Shown: in pieces, positions 8,278 through 15,906 of the stretch
Position numbering within the stretch: position 1 is the first letter of the stretch
Layout of the letters: each line of letters begins with the position of its first letter
Origin: Planctomycetia bacterium
GTDB lineage: Bacteria; Planctomycetota; Planctomycetia; Gemmatales; Gemmataceae
Assembly (NCBI GenBank): GCA_005808665.1
Contig: SYLG01000181.1
Location: 1-64,000, forward strand
Direction of reading: 5' to 3'
DNA length: 64,000 bases
Notes under the pieces: model-generated
What the model was told of the DNA's origin: nothing
The model's input: only the letters and a program-made list of their open reading frames with translations
Databases searched by the model: none
Program-made: the position numbers and the translations under genes

Positions 8278-10968
8278 TTATGCCAACTTTGCAGAAACAA
8301 TCTGAATCAGCGTGGAAAAAACCTGGGGCAATTGTCCGGCGTCCTTGCCTCCGGCCTGGGCAATCCCTTTGGGACCGCCTCCTTTGCCGCCCACGATGGG
8401 TGCCAGTTCGCCGACGAGTTTTCCCGCTTCGATTTTGTCCTGGAGGTCGTTACTCACCGCCGTCATCAAACCGACTTTACCCTCATCGACCCAACCCACA
8501 GCAACAACCGAACGGCCTGCCTTGGTGCGGATTCGGTCCATTTGCGCCCGAAGCTGATCAACTGGGGCGGCCGGTACAATCCCACCCAGGACAAGCGCAT
8601 CACCGCATTTTTGGGCATTGTCAAAGAGCTTGTCAAAGGCACCTTGAAGGTCCCCCCCGGCTACCTTGCCAGTCCCACTTTTGAGTTTCTTCAACTCGTC
8701 CTGAAGCGTTTCGATCCGCAAGGTGACATCTTCAAGACGACAGGCTAACCTGGCTGCGGCCTCGTCAAGGAGGGTGCTGATCCGATGGGTATGGCGAAGG
8801 GCAAGTTCCCCGGCAACGGCGGTGATCCGGCGAATCCCTTTACCTACTGCTTCCTGGGAGAGAATGCGGAACAGGCCAGCCTCCCCGGACCGGGCAAGGT
8901 GGGTCCCACCGCAAAACTCAACCGAATATCCCTGTTCGGCAATTGTCCCATCAGGGTTGCCAATCCTGACCACACGAACAGGGTCAGGATATTTTTCGCC
9001 AAAAACCGCCCTGACACCTGCTATTTGTTTCGCCTCGGTCAATGGCATCACATTGGCCATGACAGGTTGGTCCGCCTGGATCAACCCGTTTACAAGCAAC
9101 TCCACCTCGCGAATTTGATCAGGTGAAAGGGCCTTGTCGTGGGAAAAGTCAAAACGGGTTTTCTCCGCATCAACCAGCGACCCTTTCTGGTCGATGTTTG
9201 GCCCAAGGATTTTGCGCAAAGCCCAATTGACCATATGGGTTGTGGTGTGATGGCGCATGGTGCTTTTGCGCACATCATCGATTTGTAGGGTCGCACTTTG
9301 GCCCACGGTAATGGTCCCTGATTCCACTACGCCAATATGAAGTATGCCATCTCCCATCCGTTGGGTATCTTCAACCCGGAAGGAACCCGTTTCGGTGGTA
9401 ATGAAACCCCGATCACCAACCTGTCCCCCCTGCTCCGCATAAAAGTTGGTTTTGTCCAAAAAGAGGGCAGCTTGAGCCCCTCCGGAAAGGGTGCCAAGGC
9501 GGGAAATGGTATCGCCGTCCAGCCATCCCAAAACCCTGGTGCTGGAAAGGGACAAGTTTCCGTATTTGGCAATATCATCCGTTTGTGGCATTTCGCCTTT
9601 GACGGCACTAATGATGATTTTTTTCCGGTCCTTGCCTGATTCCAGGCGAAACTCTGCCATCCGTTTTTCATACCCGGACAGGTCAATCACAAGACCCGCT
9701 TCCCGGGCCATTTGGGAGGTAATGTCCGGAAAGAGTCCATAAGTGGTATGAAGGTCAAAGGCATCGGTCCCCGCAATGGTTTTGCCACCTTGGGCAACCG
9801 TTTTTTCCGCAACCTCGGCAAACAGCTTCAATCCCCGGTCCAAGGTTCGGAGGAAGGACTCCTCCTCTTCCAGGATGAGTTTGGTTACAGGAACCACACG
9901 AACCCCCAACTCGGGAAATGCCCCTTTCATGGTGTCAATTACGACTGGGACAAGCTTATGAAGGAATGGCTCCCTGGTGGATAGGTATTGGCGACCATAC
10001 CGCTCGGCACGCCTTAACATGGAGCGTAAAACATACCCGCGCTTTTCATTGGAAGGAACAGCGCCATCAGTAATTGCGAAAACAAGGGAGCGGATGTGGT
10101 CCCCAATCACCCGATAGGCGGTGTCCGCCATGTTTTCCAGGGACCCGCCATAGGGTTTGGCTCCTGTGACTTGTTGTATGGATTGAAAAATCGGGGTAAA
10201 CACATCGGTATCATAGTTGCTGTCCTTGCCTTGGAGGACGGCTGTGATTCGCTCAAACCCCATTCCCGTGTCCACATGTTTTGCGGGAAGTGGGTTCAGT
10301 TTGCCGTCAACCCCCCGATTGAACTGAATAAAAACCAGATTCCATATTTCCATCACCTCGGGAACCCCGGCGTTCACCAATTTTCCCCCGGTGAAATGGG
10401 GTGTGCGGTCGATGTGGATTTCTGTGCAGGGGCCACAAGGCCCGGTATCTCCCATTTCCCAGAAATTGTCCTTCTTGTTTCCAAGATGGATATGGCTTGG
10501 ATCAAGCCCGGGCTGTTGACGCCAAAACCCGGCAGCTTCTTCGTCCGGGGGGACACCGTTTTCCAGGTCTCCTTCAAAAACAGTAACATGCAACCGTTTG
10601 GGATCCAACCCCCAAACCTTGGTGAGGAGTTCCCAGGCCCAAGTGATCGCTTCTTTTTTGAAATAATCCCCAAAAGACCAGTTTCCCAACATTTCAAAAA
10701 AGGTGTGGTGGTAAGTGTCGCGACCGACATCATCCAAATCGTTATGTTTCCCCCCAGCCCGAATACATTTTTGGGTATTGGCAACCCTTTTGAAGGGTCT
10801 GGTACCCGTAGCCAGAAACACATCCTTGAATTGGTTCATTCCCGCATTGGCAAACAAAAGGGTCGGATCCTCAAGCGGGGCAACCGGGCTTGAGGGAACG
10901 AAGGTGTGACCGCAACGGTTGACAAAAAACTCGATAAACTCCTTGCGAATCTCCTGGCTGGTTTTCAT
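8278..10968 (-). CDS. alaS: Alanyl-tRNA synthetase
   Basis: An 896-residue enzyme that charges tRNA-Ala in the cytoplasm. The N-terminal class II core begins EIRKEFIEFFVNRCGHTFVPSS and carries DTGPCGPCTEIH. The editing domain has its zinc ligands HTTTH and CGGTH, and the C-terminal C-Ala domain ends in a glycine-rich GGKGGGPKG segment. Length is normal for the family. ATG 10968 is preferred over an in-frame start 30 bases upstream because it aligns with the conserved N-terminus. It lies 39 bases downstream of the larC stop and just upstream of a TPR gene. Confidence 0.97.
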   Translation of the reverse strand: MKTSQEIRKEFIEFFVNRCGHTFVPSSPVAPLEDPTLLFANAGMNQFKDVFLATGTRPFKRVANTQKCIRAGGKHNDLDDVGRDTYHHTFFEMLGNWSFGDYFKKEAITWAWELLTKVWGLDPKRLHVTVFEGDLENGVPPDEEAAGFWRQQPGLDPSHIHLGNKKDNFWEMGDTGPCGPCTEIHIDRTPHFTGGKLVNAGVPEVMEIWNLVFIQFNRGVDGKLNPLPAKHVDTGMGFERITAVLQGKDSNYDTDVFTPIFQSIQQVTGAKPYGGSLENMADTAYRVIGDHIRSLVFAITDGAVPSNEKRGYVLRSMLRRAERYGRQYLSTREPFLHKLVPVVIDTMKGAFPELGVRVVPVTKLILEEEESFLRTLDRGLKLFAEVAEKTVAQGGKTIAGTDAFDLHTTYGLFPDITSQMAREAGLVIDLSGYEKRMAEFRLESGKDRKKIIISAVKGEMPQTDDIAKYGNLSLSSTRVLGWLDGDTISRLGTLSGGAQAALFLDKTNFYAEQGGQVGDRGFITTETGSFRVEDTQRMGDGILHIGVVESGTITVGQSATLQIDDVRKSTMRHHTTTHMVNWALRKILGPNIDQKGSLVDAEKTRFDFSHDKALSPDQIREVELLVNGLIQADQPVMANVMPLTEAKQIAGVRAVFGEKYPDPVRVVRIGNPDGTIAEQGYSVEFCGGTHLARSGEAGLFRILSQEAVGKGIRRITAVAGELALRHTHRISTLLDEAAARLACRLEDVTLRIETLQDELKKLKSGTGKVAGGDLQGAFDKLFDNAQKCGDALVLGGIVPAAPVDQLRAQMDRIRTKAGRSVVAVGWVDEGKVGLMTAVSNDLQDKIEAGKLVGELAPIVGGKGGGPKGIAQAGGKDAGQLPQVFSTLIQIVSAKLA

Positions 10969-11007
10969 GTCACTTTCTTTCTCATTAACGCTGTTCAAGC
11001 CGTGTTT

Positions 11008-12189
11008 TCAAACCTGTCCGCAATGTTGGAAAGCCAATTTTGCCACTTCCTGGATCTCTTGAAGTGGAATACAAAACTGTCTGGCGATCCGGACACAATT
11101 TTCATATTCAGGATGAAAAGTATGCTTTTCACCCAGGCGTCTTACCTTTCCCTCGACCAATCCCCATTGGGTTTGGACGGTTGCCATTTCCCGTTCGAGT
11201 TTGGTCCGGTCCATTTTCAGGCGCCGGATCCCTAGGGAACGGGTTTGGGCGAAAATCCTTCCCTCGACTTGTTCCCTGTCCTTGGGAAGGATCAGCACGG
11301 ATATTTCCTGGGCCGCCCTTCCTTTTTTCATGACGATGGGGGTAATCCAGGCATCGAGGGCGCCATTCGCCATTAATTCTTCCATGAGGAAGGCGATTTG
11401 CTCCGGAGTCTGATCGTCGAGGTTGGTTTGCAATAAAAGGACCTCATCGGAACTGTTTTTTGAGGGGGCAGGTGTGGCCATTTCACCCAAAAAAAGCCTC
11501 ACCATATTAGGGTGGCCAATAAAGGTCTTTGTGCCTGCCCCAACCCCTACCTTGGCAAGTTTCATAGGGGGCAAGGGGCCAAAATTATGAACCAATGTTT
11601 TTACCAAAGCGGCCCCGGTTGGGGTCGTTAGTTCCCCAGCCGAAGGGCCTGGTCCGATAGGGATTCCTTCCAGGAGAAATGCGGTTGCAGGGGTCGGCAC
11701 GGGAATTACGCCATGCTCACAATTTACGCTCCCACTTCCCACGGCAATGGGAGAAGCCTCGACAAGGTCCAATTCCAAATGGTCAATGCCAATGGCCACA
11801 CCAAGGATGTCCGCAATGCTGTCAAGGGCCCCAACTTCGTGAAAATGCACCTTTTCAAGGGCAATTCCGTGAGCCCTGGCCTCGGCAACGGCCAGGTTTT
11901 GAAACACATTGTGGGCTATGGACTTGGCACGAGTAGTCAGGTTGGAAGAATCAATCAATTCCCGGATTTCAGGAAGGTAGCGTGAACTGGTTTCAATGGG
12001 CACCTTGACATGAACTTTCAAGCCTTCGAGGCCACATCGTTTGACCTTTTCTGACCTGAATTGAATCGGTAAATGCAAGGAATCAAGGTGGGTTTGGATT
12101 AACCCGATGGGGACCCCAGCATCGACGAGTGCCCCAAGTGCCATGTCACCGGAGATCCCGCTAAAGCAATCAAAATAGCCTACTTTCAA
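11008..12189 (-). CDS. larC: Nickel-pincer cofactor insertion protein LarC
   Basis: A 393-residue protein beginning VGYFDCFSGISGDM, the signature of the LarC family (formerly DUF111). LarC puts nickel into pyridinium-3,5-bisthiocarboxylic acid mononucleotide to make the nickel-pincer cofactor of lactate racemase and its relatives. The start is TTG at 12189, six or so bases after a strong GGGAGGAAGG site; an in-frame ATG about 100 bases upstream would add a tail unlike the family. No larB, larE or larA homologue lies in this window, so its partner enzyme is unknown. It is followed by alaS. Confidence 0.9.
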   Translation of the reverse strand: MKVGYFDCFSGISGDMALGALVDAGVPIGLIQTHLDSLHLPIQFRSEKVKRCGLEGLKVHVKVPIETSSRYLPEIRELIDSSNLTTRAKSIAHNVFQNLAVAEARAHGIALEKVHFHEVGALDSIADILGVAIGIDHLELDLVEASPIAVGSGSVNCEHGVIPVPTPATAFLLEGIPIGPGPSAGELTTPTGAALVKTLVHNFGPLPPMKLAKVGVGAGTKTFIGHPNMVRLFLGEMATPAPSKNSSDEVLLLQTNLDDQTPEQIAFLMEELMANGALDAWITPIVMKKGRAAQEISVLILPKDREQVEGRIFAQTRSLGIRRLKMDRTKLEREMATVQTQWGLVEGKVRRLGEKHTFHPEYENCVRIARQFCIPLQEIQEVAKLAFQHCGQV

Positions 12190-12328
12190 CGAACCTTCCT
12201 CCCAACAGGTAATTCTAGCCAAAACCAGGTGGCTGTCTAATGGGAACGATGGTACACAGGGAAAAGTAATTGTGAGAACAAACCAGACCAAGTGGGGGAT
12301 TTCACCCCACCCTGGAATTTGAAAAAAG

Positions 12329-12410
12329 TGGCTAGGGCGGGACTTGAACCCGCACGCTTTACAGCACAGGCTCCTAAGGCCTGCATGTCTGCCAATTCCA
12401 TCACCTAGCC
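12329..12410 (-). tRNA. tRNA-Leu (UAG anticodon)
   Basis: On the minus strand there is acceptor GGCTAGG/CCTAGCC, anticodon stem CAGGC/GCCTG around loop CTTAGGA (anticodon UAG), a long class II variable arm (near TGCTGTAAAGCGT) and a T arm GCGGG TTCAAGT CCCGC. The discriminator is A at 12329 and no CCA is encoded. Only 21 bases separate its 5' end from the stop of the upstream minus-strand hydrolase gene. Confidence 0.95.
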
Positions 12411-12431
12411 AATGAACCCGAAGGAAACTGT

Positions 12432-14699
12432 CTACCCGGGGTATTTTAGATGTTTTTTCAAAAACGCAAAAGTCCCCGCTCCAAGGATTTCATGGCCTCC
12501 CAGGAAAAACTCGATTTCTGTTTTGTCCGGAATTTTCAACCGGCCGTAAACCTCCCGGATTTTGGCATACTCCCAGGCAACCATCGGATCAATTCCCACC
12601 CCATCATTATGGCCCCGCTCTACCATGAAAGGCCTTGGGGCAATGAGCCACGCCATTTCCGCATAGTTGAAGGTATTACCAAGGTTAAACTCGACCATCT
12701 CATATTCGCCTGTGTACATGTAGCTGGTGTAATTGCCCCACGGTTCGCGGGCGACATTTTTTCCTATCCATTCGTTGAAATCCGCCGAACAAATCGAAAG
12801 GCAATAATCCTGGAGGATGGCGGGAACACGCATGGCCGTTTTTCCACCATAACTCAGGCCGTAAAAGGCCAGCCGGTCCGGATCGACCTCCGGCAAGGTT
12901 TTCAGCCAATCCAGAATCACCCTGTGCTGGGCCGTTATGTAAGAGAATAAGGAAAGACCGATGGGATTGGCTTTACGCTGCAAGACCCGAAACAAATCCT
13001 GACCAATGTAGGGATTTTGCGGAGCGAAAACGATATATCCTTGGCGGGCCAACTGGGCGGCAAAACTGTTATAGTAGTTGGTTTTTTCCAAGGGGTTTGC
13101 CACATCATGGGGACGGCCTTCCAAACCATGTTGGCAGACCACCACGGGCCGTTTTTCCCCTTTTTTCAATCCCTTGGGCAAAAGATAAATTCCCTTGGCA
13201 AAAACTCCTGGAGCCACTGGAAGGTCCATTTCCACTTCCCAGCCAACAAAATCCGGGGTGTCAAAGATTTTCCTTGACCTAGCCCGGTTGGTGGGACCCC
13301 CTTCTGGTTGGCCAAGGTTGCCGATCACCTGATCATGAAAAACCTTCCTAAGCCTTCGGGTTTCCTTGTCCCAGTTACCCGACTGTGCCAAGGCATTGCC
13401 ATTAAAAATTCCCATCCGGGTTCGATCCGAACGATTCCAAAGGAGTTGGACATGGTCACACAATTGATCCATCAATCGATCATGCCTTCGATACGCTTTC
13501 GCCACCAAATCAAGTGGTTGGGGCATGGTCGGTTCGGATTTCACCTGGGGCAAGGGGCCAAACATTTTCTCCCAAACCTCAGCATCGGTAGAGCCTGAAA
13601 TCCACTCGGCATTTCGGCCATCGGGGATCCGGTTTTTCATTGCCAACTGGAATTGTGCCCGGACCGCCGGTCCTTCATATGCCCCAAGTATTCCCGGGGC
13701 AGCACCATTTCGCCCTGCTTTGGCGGGCGGGGGTCCTTCAATTTTGGGTCCTGGTTCATTGGAAACAACCAACTTTCGGGTTCCCAAAAGAGTAGCCGTT
13801 CCGGCATCACCAAATTCGCTGACATAGTTCCAAACATTTCGATAGATGGGTTCGGCCCAAACCCCTTCCCGCGGGGAAAACGAGCCACTAAGGCCAACTT
13901 TGGCTATCCGGACATCAAGGGCTGCCGCCGGTAAGGCAACCACCCCGCCCTCGCCCCAACCCCAAAGCGATATGGTCTGTTTTTCATCCTGACGAACCAA
14001 GGCATCCACCAATCCCAAAACCCTTTGGATTTCATAACCGATGACATGACGGCCCATTTCATAGGCCATGCGGTACACAAATTCCCGATGGGGTTGGTTG
14101 GTAAAACGATTTATGACTCTGGAACCAGAGTTTTCATCACGGCGATCCACCATGGCGACAACAAAAACACGGGTTCCGGATTGGGCCAAACCCCGGATGC
14201 GGGCGGCTTTGGCCCCGGAACCAGGGATTAACCCGATCAGAGCTTCCGGGATTTCATCCGCATCGCCTAAAATGATCGCAGTTTGGCCATTGTGAGCCTT
14301 GGGTTCCAAAAACAACCCTTCCCCGTCCAATCGGGGTAAAACCGGCCAACGAACGGAATGAATGGAGAAACCATTTGCCTCGATTTTGGTACTACCTAAA
14401 GAGGCAACGACCTCAACCTGACCTGTGCCCACCCGGGGATCGACAACACCAAGGATTTCTGCCAATCTAGCCTTTTTAATGGAAATGGAAATTGCCCCAT
14501 CCCGGGAAGCATAGGTTCGTTTGGCCGGTGCCTCGGCAAGGCGTCTTTCCAAATCGATACCAATCCTTTGAACCATTAACGCAGCAGGATCCACAGATCC
14601 AAGGAGCCATGGGTCCGTTCCTGGCATTTCGGCCTGGGCCAAAAGCTTCATGGGAACCAGAAGGGACAAACAAAAAAACGAATTCTTTAAGATTTTCAT
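12432..14699 (-). CDS. Exported alpha/beta hydrolase, large planctomycete type
   Basis: A 755-residue protein with a signal peptide (MKILKNSFFCLSLLVPMKLLAQ). The C-terminal third carries an alpha/beta-hydrolase fold related to dienelactone hydrolases and acetyl xylan esterases: RPVVVCQHGLEG as the oxyanion strand, then FYGLSYGGKTA with the nucleophile serine near residue 605, and a late GHNDG region as a candidate acid/His area. An earlier part (about residues 60-330) looks like a second, degenerate hydrolase module. Such proteins are usually predicted carbohydrate esterases; the substrate cannot be read from sequence. It is divergent from the DMT transporter at 14829. Confidence 0.78.
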   Translation of the reverse strand: MKILKNSFFCLSLLVPMKLLAQAEMPGTDPWLLGSVDPAALMVQRIGIDLERRLAEAPAKRTYASRDGAISISIKKARLAEILGVVDPRVGTGQVEVVASLGSTKIEANGFSIHSVRWPVLPRLDGEGLFLEPKAHNGQTAIILGDADEIPEALIGLIPGSGAKAARIRGLAQSGTRVFVVAMVDRRDENSGSRVINRFTNQPHREFVYRMAYEMGRHVIGYEIQRVLGLVDALVRQDEKQTISLWGWGEGGVVALPAAALDVRIAKVGLSGSFSPREGVWAEPIYRNVWNYVSEFGDAGTATLLGTRKLVVSNEPGPKIEGPPPAKAGRNGAAPGILGAYEGPAVRAQFQLAMKNRIPDGRNAEWISGSTDAEVWEKMFGPLPQVKSEPTMPQPLDLVAKAYRRHDRLMDQLCDHVQLLWNRSDRTRMGIFNGNALAQSGNWDKETRRLRKVFHDQVIGNLGQPEGGPTNRARSRKIFDTPDFVGWEVEMDLPVAPGVFAKGIYLLPKGLKKGEKRPVVVCQHGLEGRPHDVANPLEKTNYYNSFAAQLARQGYIVFAPQNPYIGQDLFRVLQRKANPIGLSLFSYITAQHRVILDWLKTLPEVDPDRLAFYGLSYGGKTAMRVPAILQDYCLSICSADFNEWIGKNVAREPWGNYTSYMYTGEYEMVEFNLGNTFNYAEMAWLIAPRPFMVERGHNDGVGIDPMVAWEYAKIREVYGRLKIPDKTEIEFFLGGHEILGAGTFAFLKKHLKYPG

Positions 14700-14828
14700 G
14701 GTAAACCAGCAGGGTGAGGGTCCGAAGGATCGGCAAGGCTGGAAGCTTCATTTGGGAACCAGGCACACGGGGCCTGATTTCCTTAGGGTGTTATACAAAT
14801 ACAAGGGAACGGATTTCAGGTGAGGGGC

Positions 14829-15824
14829 ATGGAAAGCGAACACAAATCGGCACCATTCTGGATATGGTTTAATCTCGTTGTGGTTTGGTTGTGCTGGGGA
14901 ACCACCTACCTGGCCATCCGGGAAGGGGTCAGCGGGGAAACGGGGCTCCCACCGCTCCTTTTTGCCGGGGTCAGGGTCACTTTGGCCGGGCTGATTCTGG
15001 TGATTTTTTTCCTGTTATTGAAGGGAAAAATATGGTTGGATTGGGCTCAATTATGGCCCATTTGGCTAAGCGGAGCATTCCTTTTCGTTGGCGGAAACGG
15101 CCTTTGCACCATCGCAGAAATGACGGTGGAAAGCGGGCTTGCCTCGGTTTTGATTGCCACAACACCTTTGTGGCTTGCCGTGTTTGATGTGATGATGCCT
15201 GGGGGTACAAAGATGTCCTTGGGCAAATGGTTTGGAATTGTGGCAGGTTTTTGTGGGGTTTGCCTTATTTTGCTTGGACCAACCCTCCTGGAAACAGCCA
15301 CGACCCAAACACTTTGGCAATGGGAGGAAGGGAATTTGATTGCCTTGGGGTCCGCCTTTTTTTGGGCAATTGGCAGCATCATCCAACGCAGATGGGCCCC
15401 CAAAATTGACGCCGTTCAAATCGCCGGTTGGCAAATGCTCACGGGCGGGGCATCCCTTACCGTACTTGGTTTGTTTTTTGGGGAAATTGCCCTTATCACC
15501 CCGGAAAAACTCAACCCAACAACCATTGGATCTTTTTTCTATCTCTTATTTGTAGGTTCTCTTTTGGGTTTTGTCGCCTTCGTCTGGTTACTCCAACACA
15601 CAACACCCGCCATTGCGGGAACCTATGGATATGTCAATCCGGTAGTGGCAGTCTGGGTGGGTTGGGCTCTTGGCGGAGAAAACCCAAGCTGGTTCCTCAT
15701 CCCGGGTATGGCCCTTATCCTTTTGGCCGTGTTTTTGGTAAGAATCCCAACCAGGAGTCGTTCTCTTTCGCCAACGACAATTTCCCAAGCAGGCGAGGCT
15801 AGTCCAGCCACAATGCACAAATAA
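14829..15824 (+). CDS. EamA/DMT-family transporter
   Basis: A 331-residue polytopic protein with about ten hydrophobic helices arranged as two EamA repeats; the first begins FNLVVVWLCWGTTYLAIREG, the typical start of the drug/metabolite transporter superfamily. The members known best export amino acids or small metabolites, but the substrate here is not predictable. ATG 14829 is chosen over GTG 14820 because an AGGTGAGG site lies just before it. It shares a divergent intergenic region with the hydrolase on the other strand. Confidence 0.88.
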   Translation: MESEHKSAPFWIWFNLVVVWLCWGTTYLAIREGVSGETGLPPLLFAGVRVTLAGLILVIFFLLLKGKIWLDWAQLWPIWLSGAFLFVGGNGLCTIAEMTVESGLASVLIATTPLWLAVFDVMMPGGTKMSLGKWFGIVAGFCGVCLILLGPTLLETATTQTLWQWEEGNLIALGSAFFWAIGSIIQRRWAPKIDAVQIAGWQMLTGGASLTVLGLFFGEIALITPEKLNPTTIGSFFYLLFVGSLLGFVAFVWLLQHTTPAIAGTYGYVNPVVAVWVGWALGGENPSWFLIPGMALILLAVFLVRIPTRSRSLSPTTISQAGEASPATMHK

Positions 15825-15833
15825 ACATGGTTC

Positions 15834-15869
15834 AAAAAAAAGGGGAAGGGATATTTTCCCCTTCCCCTT
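15834..15869 (-). terminator. Rho-independent terminator of the metalloprotease gene
   Basis: An eleven-pair stem (15840-15850 with 15859-15869, AAGGGGAAGGG / CCCTTCCCCTT) with an eight-base loop. On the minus strand it is followed directly by a run of eight T. It lies about 40 bases beyond the stop of the gene at 15907. Confidence 0.8.
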
Positions 15870-15906
15870 CAAACATTGCCGATCGGGGGTGATAAACCCC
15901 AAGCGA

